Shown: positions 23,484 to 36,850 of the stretch, one piece after another | Layout of the letters: the number at the start of each line of letters is the position of its first letter | How positions within the stretch are numbered: position 1 is the first letter of the stretch | NCBI GenBank assembly: GCA_963942565.1 | Contig: OZ012690.1 | Span: 40,730,721-40,794,720, forward strand | Length of the DNA: 64,000 nucleotides | Source of the DNA: Maea johnstoni | Lineage: Eukaryota; Annelida; Polychaeta; Spionida; Magelonidae | Direction of reading: 5' to 3' | The notes under the pieces: model-generated | What the model saw: the letters and a program-made list of their open reading frames with translations, nothing else | The model's database searches: none | What the model was told of the DNA's origin: nothing | Translations under genes and position numbers: made by a program

Positions 23484-24435
23484 CTGCAACGGGAAACGTT
23501 TGAATGTAGTATTCAATGAACTCAAGCATGACTAGAATATTTGAAAGGAAAATGAAACACAAATCGCAGCAAAAGAATATTTACTTTTTGGGGGTTGTAT
23601 CTAAAAGGTAGTGCACTATTAGTACTATCGTCTCAGAAAATTTGGAAAAAAATGCGTCTGAATTTTAATTTGAAAATTGATCTCTTTGATAAATGTACAT
23701 GCCCCCTTCCCAAATATATCAATTGATTGATGCCTTATATGCTGGTAGTTCAGTGATGGGTGATTTAGCAATTTCGCGCATAAATGATACTGAACCCAAC
23801 AATATGCATCACTGAAAAACGCGAATCAATTAACACGTTAAGCATGATGGATGCAGCTGTGATAGTTCTTAACTTCATTGATGATGTTTCATTGAGTGCT
23901 AGACTAGTAAAATGTCCAATACGAGGCCCAACGCATGAACCGCTATTAAACATGCATGCATATGTGTGTGTACAGGACAGGACAGGAGGAGGGTGCGAGA
24001 ATAGTGCTATTGCATGAGGCATCACTACTAGTGTCGGGATAGGGAACACAAAGGGACACATTATAGGTCCTACCAACGTGGCTAAAATTAATCTTTATTC
24101 ACTATCTAATTCTTCTCATGTTGTTTATATTGCATCTTTCGGAAAAAACATTTTATCTTATTTACACGAGATTGGTATATTTACCGATTTTAAAACATTT
24201 TAAAAATTTAGTTTCTTTGGGCATTGTTTTGTGATCATTTTTACTTATTGCTTTGTTGTTGTTTTCGTCAATAAAAAAGGACCTTTATTCCGCACATATG
24301 TTATGGCACTTAGAATTGCCTTTATGTGCTAATGTGCCTTTAAGCAATCATTCATGCATTCATATGGCATTTACATATAAATTTCATATTTAACCAACTT
24401 TTTATTCATTATTGTCCATTTTGCAATTGATTTAC

Positions 24436-24705
24436 CTTTTTAACGAAAGGCATGAGACTTTGCCCTCGAACTATTTGGACGCACGCCTCGCCCTCTTTAC
24501 ATGTTATGAAGCCATCTTCCTTCGCGAAATCCACCAGCGACTTGTAGAGCATCTTGAGACCATCCTGAACGTAGGCTGTCTGCAGCTTGGTTAGGTTTGA
24601 TGTCCGCCAGATGTCGCTCTGGATATATTCGTCACTGAGGGCACGGAAGGCTGTGATATTTACATTGGTGTATGTATAAGGGCTGTAGTCAACTTGACTG
24701 GGATC
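24436..24705 (-). CDS. iGluR exon: amino-terminal domain, lobe 2
   Basis: A 270-nt exon, phase 0 at both ends, with acceptor GTTCTTTTTCAG and donor GTAAATCA. It encodes DPSQVDYSPYTYTNVNITAF, then LQTAYVQDGLKMLYKSL, then a Cys pair (ITCKEGEAC) and GQSLMPFVKK. The order matches kainate receptors: Y-x-Y-x-x-VN-x-T-x-F, then DG-x-x-x-YD-x-V, then the C-x-x-x-x-x-W region. Several Asn-x-Thr glycosylation sites suit an extracellular domain. Confidence 0.92.
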
Positions 24706-25627
24706 CTGAAAAAGAACGAATATACATCCTTATTCATATCACATGAATATTATCATTATTCATATCACGTGATGTATTTGCATGTTAGGGATACAAAGAA
24801 TGAAGAGGTTCCAGCCACTTTTGTCATCGTACTGATGACCCCAAGAACTGGGCTAGAAACTTTAAAAAAATATTTAAATGGCATACGTTTCACTACATCA
24901 ATTATATTGCTCATATCATTACCTTTACCAGGTACACTCAATATAGCTCATGGACATTCGTGAAAAGGTAATCATTTTGAGAGTATATCAATGTGATGGA
25001 CTTAATCATTTTTATCACAATCAGACTTATTTGGAATGTCTACTTATAGAGTGACTGGTTATGCAAACACACAGCAGAATTACATACCAAATACACGAAA
25101 ACCGGACAATGGTACTACCAGTATTTTGATCAGAGAAGTTGTTGGCTTTATTTCGTTTTATTGAATCTCACCACAATATGGTTGATTAAAAAATGTACCT
25201 TGGTATGAAACGTGAATAGATTAACGCAACAGTTGGCATATTTGTAGAATACGATTGCTACATGAGGCTATACAATTTCAATGGAGAATAGGTCCTTTCC
25301 TTTTTTAATCCCTTTACATTTGTAAACGTTGATGGTCCTTGATCCTCATTTGACTGAATAAGCTCGACATATGCAATCACAACCATAGCTTTTCAGTTTT
25401 TTTTATCCTCACATCTTACACCCTGATGGGAGGATACTTTTGTGATGTTTATTGTATTCCTCACTAGACATCGTTTTATGTAGTAGGTACTTGATAACGA
25501 ACGAGTGACAAAATTCAAAATAAAAAGCTCACTCCATTTACCTTAAACCATGCTCTCAGCATTTATGGTTGCGCTATCGCGAGCAATACATCCATGTTAA
25601 CGAACATGGGTGTCGTCTTGAAAATCG

Positions 25628-25649
25628 CCCCCCCCCCCCCCCCCCCCCC
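25628..25649. repeat. C22 homopolymer (G22 on the transcribed strand)
   Basis: An uninterrupted run of about 22 C. In the receptor transcript it is a G run about 45 nt past the donor at 25694, so it could form a G-quadruplex. Exact length is unreliable in most assemblies. Confidence 0.9.
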
Positions 25650-25693
25650 AATTTATACCCCCTCTTGAAAGCAGGCTGTCAGAGTATACTTAC

Positions 25694-25747
25694 CAAGTTT
25701 ACAATGATCCAGAAGTATCGATCAGATAGCATGCTTAGCTTCATCGC
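25694..25747 (-). CDS. iGluR micro-exon, amino-terminal domain
   Basis: A 54-nt exon, phase 0 at both ends, with acceptor GATTTTCCTTCAG and donor GTAAGTATAC. It encodes AMKLSMLSDRYFWIIVNL, equivalent to the MGMMTEYYHYIFTTLDL segment of kainate receptors. The fit to the exons on either side is exact. Confidence 0.9.
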
Positions 25748-26530
25748 CTGAAGGAAAATCAAGAATAAAACAGAAACAGATATTAAAGACATTGAAAAAC
25801 ATGTGGTGGCCAAAAGAGAGCATATTACGAGGAGAGTAAAACATTCTGATCACCGACTATCTAACATATAAAAGTACGTCAATATGCGGGTCTTGAAAAT
25901 GAATTCATACAAGTTTTTCATGGTCAAACGCATACACATATTTCACTGAATCAATACAATCAAAGGACATACATATGTGATTAGCATTGAGGCTGTGCGC
26001 ACATGGTTAATCGACTTAGAACATAAACCCTGTAAAATATTTCGAAAATAGTTCAAGGGATATTGTCCTTGTAATTATCGAATCAAATACGTTCTCTTAA
26101 TAATTTTCGAAGATATAGCTTCATCATCAAAATATGATAAAACAACACGTTATTTTGTACCTGTTCCGGTCGACGAGTCGGTAACTAAGCAACCGAACGA
26201 CTGGTCACCTGAGTGTTTCCCCGCTGCCCGGGAAAGCATTTGACATAAACGCTACCTATAGCGTTGGCGTCATGGGCGTGCGGTCATATCAATGCCCAGG
26301 CAATCGGGTGATCATCAGGCATGTGGGCATGAAAAATGGCCAGTTGGAACGAGCGTTTGGTGCATGAATTAAATAGCTGTACTGTATATGTCAGACCATG
26401 TGCGTATTCATGATATTGCAAACGCTAATGGGCTATAATATATTAGTCGAGCGCAAAATTGCACGATTGGACAGATTGCTTGTACGTACTTTCTATTGGT
26501 GTAAAAACAATAATATAGCATGTCCTATAC

Positions 26531-26709
26531 CTGTTGAAACACAAGCTGTAGTAGGTGCTTTTCACACGCTACAATGATGCGTTTTCTCTCCAACTGCCGT
26601 ATAGTAAGGAGGTCGTCCCTCACTTCCTCTTGACTGCTGTCACTGCGCAGGCGCCAAGCCCGTACCTGTACTGACGTCATGGTCATCAAATCACCCATAA
26701 GATGTAAAC
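26531..26709 (-). CDS. iGluR exon: amino-terminal domain, inter-lobe region
   Basis: A 179-nt exon with acceptor TTCGCCTTTGTAG and donor GTATAGG. Its first two bases complete a Gly codon, giving YDTGQG-LHLMGDLMTMT. It continues VQVRAWRL and RKRIIVACEKHLLQLVFQQ, matching the kainate pattern GL-x-x-LQ-x-LI, then I-x-x-RQL, then FYVIFDC. The adjoining intron (25748-26530) contains a GC-rich patch at 26165-26300 that I could not assign. Confidence 0.9.
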
Positions 26710-27663
26710 CTACAAAGGCGAATATATCATGGTTAGGCCACTCCAATTTATTTACTTGTCTTACGAGCTCAGGAGGTAGGAATTGAGCCATTTTGGAATA
26801 AAAAAAAAAAAGTTGAAAAATGTGACTTTTTTTAATTTTTAAAAATTTTTTTAGAGTCTGCTGACTAGGACTGGTAGCGATATGTTTCTACCAGCCTATT
26901 CTCAACTAAAAAAAATCAATCAATCAATTAATCCCTGTAACCTGAAGGGTGGGAGGTATACCTCCTGAAGACTGAGGCTCTACTACAGCACTGATAGCTT
27001 CCTGTAGTTGATTGAAAGGCCCTTACAAAGAATATTCTTAAAACTTGCACTTTTATTTTAATTTTTTTTGGAGTCTGACAGAAAATTTCTAAACCACTTT
27101 CGTCCGTAAGACACCATAGTCGACTTTTATTATTATTTTTTTTGGAGTCTGACAGACTTTTTTTTCCAAAAAAAGCTCGTAAGACAAGTAATTAAATTGG
27201 AGTGGCCTTAGCTTTAGAAAACTTGGGCCAATTGAAAAAAGAACTAGAGCGGATACTTTGTTAATTTGATACTTCTACTTAAGACTTGTGACTGGTCAAA
27301 GGTTTATACATCCATACTTATTACATTATACTGCATGCAATAAACCTGTTATATATGCATGTACAGGTGATTTCTGAAACGATACTGGCATCTCTGCTCC
27401 CCATTTCAATGTTTCCATTTTAATGTCCATTGCCATATATTCGCAAATAACTAAACACCCACTAAATGTGGTATGTGTTTAATTTGCATGTTAATCTATC
27501 TACACTAATATATAATAAACCTTTCTATTTGATAAGAATATAGAGACGTACAGATGCTGCCATTTTATGTAGGAAGCGGAACTTTGATAATGGTTTGCTT
27601 TCAATGCTTGATTATATTTTTTTTGTTTTGCAAACACAATACGAATCTTACGATATTTGTACA

Positions 27664-27986
27664 GTTAAAGGACAATTGTATCATAAATAAAACACTGACC
27701 CAAATAGTTTCTTAGGGTATTCTCTACTTAAATCCAAGTTCTCACCACTGCCAACCTTCATACAAGAAGTGTATTGCTGTTCAAACACATCCTAACATAC
27801 AAGAAATGAGGGCACTGTGAGCGGCCACATAAGTCTATTAATAGCTTATCTCTGGCTGTAGGTACACATATGTCATTATCAGCTACCTTCATACTTCTTG
27901 TATGAAGGTTGGCAGTGGGTTATAGTAGAGAATGCCCCCAAAACTATTTGGGCCTATGTTTTATTTATGGCGGAACTTTCCTTAAA
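27664..27986. mobile_element. Fold-back TIR element, about 320 bp, in a receptor intron
   Basis: The two halves are inverted copies of about 100 bp. CATAAATAAAACA, CCCAAATAGTTT, ATTCTCTACT and CCAACCTTCATACAAGAAGT all recur in inverse order on the right side. It is non-coding and no clear target duplication was found. The preceding stretch 26800-27170 holds T-rich low-complexity DNA with a repeated word TTTTTTGGAGTCTGACAGA. Confidence 0.8.
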
Positions 27987-28029
27987 CTATAGGTCTTGCC
28001 TAAACATTAGTTATTTAAAGTTTACATAC

Positions 28030-28283
28030 CCTGTCCGGTATCATAGAGAACTGCCACATTTTCCCATCTAAATCTCTCCACTACGTCCATGACGGCACGG
28101 TGGATCACGTGATGCGTCGGGACCCATGTGTACACTGTACGGACTCGTCAAGTTCCGGTCACATGACCGTCGGCATGGATGTGATGAAGTACGGCACGCG
28201 CAGACTATCAGCAACCAATGAAACCACAGTGCTGTACGGTCCTATGATGGCCGACATCTTTGACACTTCCACACTGCGACGAA
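28030..28283 (-). CDS. iGluR exon: amino-terminal domain lobe 1, with two apparent frameshifts
   Basis: A 254-nt exon with acceptor GCCTTTCAG and donor GTATGT. It reads VRRSVEVSKMSAIIGPYSTV and RVPYFITSMPTVM in one frame, NLTSPYSVHM in the next, and VIHRAVMDVVERFRWENVAV plus LYDTGQG in the third. All three pieces fit the family in order (AIFGPS; VPHIQT; Y-x-VSLYP; AILDLV-x-x-F-x-W). An uninterrupted frame would need two single-base corrections, near 28166 and near 28110. This could be assembly error close to a (TA)n array, a damaged allele, or loss of function. Confidence 0.8.
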
Positions 28284-28557
28284 CTGAAAGGCAAAACAAA
28301 CATTATCATTTCTGTTCCATTTTTGTAAAGAACATTGAAGTAGCATAGTTTTTCAACACACTCAAATTACATGTAACATGCAATCCAGAAGGAGTTTTTT
28401 TTCTCATATCGCTTTTAACTCTCTTTTTAATATACCCCCGGTAGGTGACGGCTTTATTATGTATATATTATATATTTAAGAAATATACAGTTTGATACCA
28501 GGAAAATGTTCCATCTAAAAGTTCTAAATGATCGTATGCCACTTTTGACATTGTTTT

Positions 28558-28720
<163 letters not shown>

Positions 28721-28751
28721 CCAGGTAGGTCGCATATGGTAAACTACGTAC

Positions 28752-28847
28752 CTCTGGTAGCCGTCAGGAAGTCATCAGTCAATGTTTCGTTAATGCGTAG
28801 AACTCTGTCCGTAGGTCGCCTTTTAGCTCTCCCTGGTCTATAAGGTT
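28752..28847 (-). CDS. iGluR exon: amino-terminal domain, early segment
   Basis: A 96-nt exon with acceptor CACATATGGCAG and donor GTACGT. The 3' part reads [18 protein letters not shown] and splices in phase to V-RRSVEVSKMSAIIGPYS, matching INLYDSFEA-x-K in kainate receptors. For the 5' part two readings compete. The phase-1 reading ([14 protein letters not shown]) joins either signal-peptide exon. The phase-0 reading ([15 protein letters not shown]) looks more family-like but would need a frameshift. Confidence 0.7.
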
Positions 28848-29412
28848 CTGCCATATGTGTGGTACAGCCCGAGACCAAGTGTCTCCATTTGGTGAGACCA
28901 CGCATGAAATATCACAAAGGCACGTATTAACTACCAAATTTACTACTGTGACCAAAAGCGTAATAAAAATGTGTAATACCGGTAGTGGGTGGGGTAGGGC
29001 TGTTTACTATATCTGGCTACAGTGGTCATTAATTTGGGACGTTGGTAATTGACATATTTGTGATTGGATTTCTTTTGTTCCTAATATGCCGTAGTTATCG
29101 ATAATGCATCTACCTATAAATCTTCTCTACAGGTAAAGTGTGGGGACAAATATAGAACAATATTTCAATATACAAAGTATGATAACATCTCGATAGTATC
29201 CACAATTAGACTGTGATAAAGCTTGCGCTTAATTGCCCTCGACAAATATGCACTCTACTAATAATAAACCACAGATTGCTACTGTATATCATGCGCCTCT
29301 TAAACATGGTGTAAATGATATTCAACGAGGGATAAAACATGTATTGTACGAGGCCCAAGGCAGATATATCACTTATTTTGCAATAACCTTCTAGGGTCAG
29401 TTAACACAACGC

Positions 29413-29424
29413 ACATACATACAT

Positions 29425-29478
<54 letters not shown>

Positions 29479-29484
29479 CATATG

Positions 29485-29557
<73 letters not shown>
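29413..29557. repeat. Compound microsatellite (CATA)n-(CA)n-(TA)n
   Basis: Tetranucleotide CATA at 29413-29442, dinucleotide CA at about 29442-29475, then TA at 29489-29557. The stepwise order suggests slippage expansion from a shared seed. Confidence 0.95.
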
Positions 29558-29560
<3 letters not shown>

Positions 29561-30111
29561 ATTATGTAAAGAACATGATGGTTTTTATGGGTTGGACATG
29601 GAGTGCATCAGAGGGTGGCAGCCCCTGGTGAGGGAGGGTGCCAGTTCATTTGGCGGCATGCCGCACATGTTTGCACACAGCACACTCGTCAAGCAGGTCT
29701 CTTCTTGTGGAAAGTCCACCCACCATTCCCAGCCAACGCCTTCTATTAGACTAAGGGATTGTGGGAGGCAAGGTAACATTCTTTGATGAGGGCAGATAGC
29801 CAGCTCGATACATTGTATTAAATTGGAGGTGTTATGAGAAGGTTTTTAATACAGCACTGGTTACATTGTAGCAACTGATATACGTTATAATGGGTTTATT
29901 TGCATGATGGTCAATACATTGTATCAATTAGGATTAACAGGGGTTACCATCTTTACATACATTGTATTAATTCCATTGATTTAACTGAAGTTGGGGCTAC
30001 GAGACTTGAGTGACCCTTACAAAAGCAACATGAGTGTCAGTTGTGCCCATCAACAAGCTTGCTGCTGTTCTCATGGCCATACATAAATATATATACATAC
30101 ATACACACATG

Positions 30112-30453
<342 letters not shown>

Positions 30454-31880
30454 GCACCTAAACCTGAATTAACAAAAAGGTGGCCATTTTCATTAAACAA
30501 TGGCTCCCTCTCGACTGATATTGTTCACTGTAATCTCACTTAAAGTGATTTGCACCATTGCCAGATATTCCTCTTTACATTCCATTCAAAGAAAGATAAT
30601 CTTTGAATAGATAAGCTAAATATGGAATGTGATCTTGATAGATAATTCATTACTCTGACAAGATGTGATATGTAATTGGCTAGTTTAAGGGCCATTCATT
30701 CAAGAGTGTTTACTTGGAATGCTACTCTTTCACATGCAATAGACTTTCTTATTACACTGTCAATAAAGAGCGATGAATCATGAAAACAAAGCAAATATAA
30801 TCAGATAATTACACGACTATGAACCGCGACTACCCTAGCCTAGATTCCTAGGCTATCATATGTATTTTTTCTGTCGTTTTTTCTGTTAGCAGGCACCGAA
30901 TAGTCTAGGTGGCCATAGTGATCAATGTAACCACGTGTCCCTGTGCGCGTCATCCAGAGACAAGTACCCTGCATATCTCCTGAATAGTGATCAGTTCAAT
31001 TTCAGGTTTTCACTTACGCCTCCCAATCTAATCATAGGAAAGTGGTTTTCGTTCAAGAAAACGAGTGAAAGTGACACTAGACGTTCACTTAGCTGTGTAT
31101 GAAAAACATTAATTGAACCCCGTTCTAGCTGTGTCGGCGTGTGTAGGCAAGCTGGTTATTACAAGCCCCGGAGAATCCCCAGCGGGGTAGCCAGATTATG
31201 TTGATAAACGTCCCAGCACAGGCCGTATGGCTTATGACAAACAGAGAGTATTTGCCCACGTGCAAGATCGTTAAACTAGGGACAGAGAGGCAACACAATG
31301 TCTGCAGATATCAGTGGGCGAACGATTCCCTCAAGCCGATTTTCCTGTTCGATGGATTACTCTATTCCCTTGGGGATAGAAAACCAATTTGATTTTGAGC
31401 CGATTCGACAAACGTTTACTCAAAACTCGCGTCTGCCTTCTAGGAAATTGATGCAAACATTAGGCTCGTTTCCTCAGATAGATTGCACGTATTACCCAAT
31501 AGGATCAAAGAGGAAAGTATAGCATTTAACAAAGCAAGATACCCAATGCCAGGCACCATTAGGTCTCTTCAGATCCATGTGACATTTATATAACCGGCAT
31601 TTGAACTCAGGAGTAATGGCATGACAGACACAGCCCTTGTCCAAACGTATCGTTTATCATTGAACATTCCCTCAAACAGATTTCAAACACGACTTTTGTT
31701 AGTTTCTGTTCTGTCGTTTTCCCTATGTCATTATTACAGAAAACTTTCTCCTGGCTTTTTACTGAGACTCTATTTGTAATCATTTCGTATACAATACTTA
31801 ATCTTAATTGCTGTTTACACACACAAATATAAGCATACATAATACATGTGTATATACATATATACACGTAATTATAAACC

Positions 31881-32068
<188 letters not shown>

Positions 32069-33389
32069 TTCCTGCCCCTCCTCCCTTTTCTGGAATAGCC
32101 CTTACCAACTACTCTACCTAATGCATACGTGGGAACATAAGCATAAGTAGTACATTTCGCATATGTGTACGTCTGGACGGCCCGGCTTACAAGTAGGCAG
32201 TCTATCAATTAGCTGAGAGTGCAATAGGATCACTGGTGTGTACATGCAAACAATGCTACCGCTCTAAAATTCATGAAATGTAATTAGCTGATACTGTGCT
32301 TAGAATAATCTTTAATCTCAGGGTAGCGAAAAAGAATGATATTGCAGTTATTGTCACTATTCTGAACTGTTCCTTTTTACTTACAGGTAGTCAACACAAT
32401 ACGTATAACCATTCGTCACATGCTGAAACTTTGACCGCATACACCTTTCTTCTATCCTTGTCCTCTACTGCGAAGACATAATTGCATTGTGTGAAATCTG
32501 TATTTTTTTTCGTCACCTTTCTACCATAACGACACTAAATAAATGATAGATAGTGGAAGAAACGTTTCGCATCGGTAAAAAAATCCACAGCCTAATTCAA
32601 AGTCACTTGCAACTTTCTGAAAGGATCTGAGGAGGATTCTACTCCGAGAGAGCAAGCAGACAGTGGCAACGCCTTAGACCACTTAAGCATAGGGGCTGAG
32701 GCCGTCTAAGATAAAAATTAATGGTAACCCTTGTCTATAAATCTGATTTTCACATCTGATTTTCACAGTGCTGTTCTGATTGAAAAGTTGGCAATAAAAC
32801 GACCGACCATCGTTTAATACCTGATGAAGTTGGTTGTCCAGAAGTGTCAGGTCATTTTGCTTAGCCTAAACTGTTGTTTAGTTGTTATTGAGAAACATGC
32901 TTTCGTATTGTTCAGGACTATTACGCTAAGATTCTAGAATACCCTAATTTCTGATTAGGTGATCTTAATCTGAATGTGATAGTTGCTTCCGATGCTTATC
33001 TTCTAGGAGACGGCTGATCGACCGGGTGCCAATCGATCAACCTGTCACTCGATGCAGGTAGTAAATCTTTGTACTGAAGAAAAACTTAATGATGTGTGTA
33101 GGTATTTACCTATATTGAGATTTTACAATGTTTTCCTTATGAATACGATGTTTATCATATGGCATCGTAGTCATTAAATGGATAAAATGATTGAATAAGA
33201 CTAGTTATGGTAGGATACCCCACATGTTGGAGACGAACAACTCTAGGGAGAGGTCATGTTGCATTACATAATAGTTTGTAAAGAGCAAAAAAGGAATATA
33301 TACTGAAGTTATTACGTCCCACTGGCTTAAGTGCCCTCGATGACTCAAAGTATTAAGCACCCACCAGCCTACATTTGGTGTGGTTTAAA

Positions 33390-33392
<3 letters not shown>

Positions 33393-33440
<48 letters not shown>
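33393..33440. repeat. (CT)24 microsatellite
   Basis: Uninterrupted CT dinucleotide repeat. Confidence 0.97.
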
Positions 33441-33443
<3 letters not shown>

Positions 33444-34165
33444 ATCGCACGAGAACATGAGGCCGTGTTAAATATCGCTGGTGGAACGCATACATCGGCC
33501 CTGTACCATTTTCACAATAAGGATAACGTGTTTATCATCAACTTCCCCAACATTAATTTTGAATTACGTTAGGCACAACAAGTTCAATGTTCAAGTTTCT
33601 TGCGGTAGACATTCACTTCGACAGGCTCGACTGTGATTCCGGCAGTTCAAGTGACCCGAATGGACTTCTCACTCAAACTTGCGAGTTATATATTTAAATC
33701 CCTATGAATTACATCCTGCCATCTTAACCTCCAGATATACACCACGTTAGCTGATTATTGTGCGCAAACAGTGTTTTCAACACTCTTAAAACAATTTCTA
33801 GCAGCGGTGCAATCAGCGTTGGCTGCCATTTGGAAATCCCTCTCTTGCTATGATATGCCCATCAATTGCTGCCGTGATACTACCGGAAGTAGTATGAATA
33901 TATTGGGGTCGTAATGATGAACCTTGTGAAAAGCATTGTTTTGTTGTTGCTTTTAAATTTTGAAATTACAGTTGTGTAAATCGATTTTTATTTCATTTTT
34001 TTAAATAACATAAATGACAAAAACGGAACATATATATAAACATACACATAGATTTTTACACAACATATAAACCATACAAACATTACATTTGACATCTTAC
34101 TTACTTACAAAAAATGTTTATACACTTAAACAAGTACTTGTTCTTAAGATAACTTAATGTTATAA

Positions 34166-34325
34166 TCAATTTATGTTATTGCTTGGTGCGTAATTGTCAA
34201 CGCATTCTCCCCATCTTTTGTTGGAAATATCCACCCTTTGATCCACCTCACAATCGTATTCATCTGCTAACATTTCATTTTGGATTGACCCCAGTATGTC
34301 ATATGTGTTAATCCTCGTCTTCTCT
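34166..34325 (-). CDS. Possible terminal exon of an unidentified minus-strand gene
   Basis: After a good acceptor (ACTTTTCTTTGGTGTCATAG) the frame is open for about 52 codons: TRINTYDILGSIQNEMLADE, then YDCEVDQRVDIS, NKRWGECVDNYAPSNNIN, TGA. A minus-strand AATAAA lies about 175 nt past the stop (near 33986-33991), as expected for a last exon. The composition is protein-like and polar. I do not recognise the family and found no upstream exons. It could be a fragment of a dead gene inside the receptor intron. Confidence 0.3.
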
Positions 34326-35121
34326 ATGACACCAAAGAAAAGTCTTTAAAAGGCATTGTCAGGCTCCCAATACAGGATTAATATTGGGTTCCTCACATTG
34401 ACAATATTTAAATGTATATACAACATGTGTGTGTGTATACTGCTTCCTGTGTAAATAGGTGAGCAGACATATGTCACCTGGGAGCATTTATATTCAGAGT
34501 TACCCCAGTACATGCTATATCCGATCCCTTCGAAATACTTTAGCTTTGACGATGGTTAAAGATGTCTAACATCTACGTGTCAGGCATATTTTAAACTTCA
34601 CTTGCCTTGTCATATATTCCGACCAACGACGTTGGATGTATTCGTTTTGTACTCGTTGCATAATACATAAACACCACTTATGACATCATTGATTAATTTT
34701 AGCCGCTGCGTATTACATCAGATTTTGATATTAATATGTCTATCTCTTTGAATTGCAGTGCCTGCTAGTGCATAGAAGGTCTGTAACAAAAGCACCATTC
34801 ATGAATGCATATCAAGTACCCAGTGTTGATCTAGGTCATATATGAATGTTTTCGTTGACGTTATAATAACCAAATACAATGCAGCTGAGAGCTTGACGTA
34901 TAGCGATCCAAGCTCCTTTTCCATTTCAAACCTTAGACGCCTCTCTATGGTGGGATTATGCTTGCCATATTTCGATAATCCACATTATAAATGTGCCTAT
35001 TATACAGATATATAGAGTCACAGTTTGTCGATCAAAAACAACATATTTAACTCAATTACGACTGCAACGCAAAGGCGTTTTGACAACTTTCAATTAATCT
35101 TGCAGGGGCTCAGAACCCTCG

Positions 35122-35762
35122 TACTCTAAGATAGACTTACATGTAAAGATTGACCAATACTTTGGTAAATGTACAAGAAAATCCCAAATAAACTATATAT
35201 ATTATGAAAGCTAAGACTTTGTAGAGGTAAACTATTCTAATCTTATTGTGTGATATAATCACAATTGGGTGTGTGGCCTAAAGGTGGAGATGAGAATTCC
35301 TAATACATATGTAATTGCGAACATTATCCTGACTTCAATAAAAGTGCGACACGGTTGATGTTTATATAATTCAAAGAAAACATTCTTGGGCATATACTGA
35401 TTTTTTACCTTTTTGATATTTGCTTAGATAGTTATTACTTGATTAAACTTCAAAAGTGAATAAAATTGAAATTCTACAATAAAATATTGATCATGACTTT
35501 ATCCTGCTCTTATATCCTTTTGGAACAAACTCTTTAAAAAGCAAAAAAAACACTACGTGCCCCAGGATGTTTGCTATAGCATGTATAAAGATCAAACTTT
35601 ATTGAAGCCATGAGGTATTTCACAATGACATATGTATTAGAAATCCTCTATGCTTTTCTGCCCCACCCCAGAATAGCTCTTTCATAAGATAGATAGTTTA
35701 TTAGGGTTTTCTTGCACATTGACCAAAGTATTGGTCAATCTTTACATGCAAGTCTGAGTAAA
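35122..35762. mobile_element. Fold-back element, about 640 bp
   Basis: The arms of about 70 bp are inverted: CATGTAAAGATTGACCAATA on the left, TATTGGTCAATCTTTACATG on the right, then CAAGAAAA and AATAAACTAT versus ATAGTTTATT. The centre is AT-rich and non-coding. Confidence 0.75.
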
Positions 35763-35990
35763 AGAACAAAGATGTCGAGCCCCCTTAAGATTGATATTTG
35801 TAATATATTTGAAGAGGAATTGATAAATACATTACGAATAAAAACAATCCCAATATTGTCGTATGGTATGGTATGTTCAAAGATGTATATATCAATTAAC
35901 TGTGTGGATATCAACATCTATCCTTTGACAATGGAATGTAATGCGCCTTTGAGCATGTTTATATGGAAAGGGCGCAATATCAAATGACAA

Positions 35991-35991
<1 letters not shown>

Positions 35992-36036
<45 letters not shown>
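35992..36036. repeat. (TTA)15 microsatellite
   Basis: Trinucleotide TTA/ATT repeat of about 45 bp. Confidence 0.95.
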
Positions 36037-36612
36037 GTCGAAAGGTGCACAAATTATTATGCCAGGTAATTTGACTTGAAATAACCTATTCAGGTTAATA
36101 TACACCGGCCAGCTGGTTTGACACAAATATCAACATCTTGCAAATTAATCCTATCATGAATTGATAAATACCTTTGGGAAATTACAAATTTCCTTCCTTC
36201 TGTGTTTTTAATAGTCCGTTGTATTGCAATGTTTCTGCAGGGGTCAGAATAGCTCTTAGATCAAGGCGGACTTCAGTATCATGGTTCATAATTGGTAGGA
36301 TATATTTTAGTCGCCATGGAAATACAAGTGTTCTATTGTTCCACGGCATTAGCGATTCAGCACTGATTCATTGAGTAGAAGAAGTACTACATCACTTCCA
36401 TAAAGGAGTTCAGTGGTTAAGTGTGTGTGTTGCCAATGCAATGGTGAGCCTGGGCCAAGGACACTACTGGTTCCATGAATACAACCCATTACGCCCCAGC
36501 TTCCAATACCCCCTCCAAATCTGACATACGTGCCTATATCACACTAGTAAGCAGATCAACAAGGGGATTTTACTACATTTCATGGATTTAACTGGTAAAT
36601 TCATAAATACAT

Positions 36613-36850
<238 letters not shown>

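Noticed and set aside
29585-29786. 64-codon frames on both strands just after a microsatellite
   Set aside because: Perfectly overlapping antisense frames without recognisable similarity or borders. Not enough to call a gene or mobile-element fragment.
31021-31090. Minus-strand sequence reading MIRLGG followed by GTAAGT as another possible first exon of the receptor
   Set aside because: No signal peptide, phase 0 instead of 1, and a poor upstream acceptor or start. Likely chance.
33757-33842. Minus-strand frame after an AG (SKWQPTLIAPLLEIVLRVLK...) considered as the missing amino-terminal-domain segment
   Set aside because: It lacks the expected GIF and AF-x-x-AV-x-x-IN pattern and runs to a stop without a donor in a suitable phase.
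36405-36480. TTCAGTGGTTAAGTGTG as a SINE A box
   Set aside because: No acceptable B box at the expected distance.
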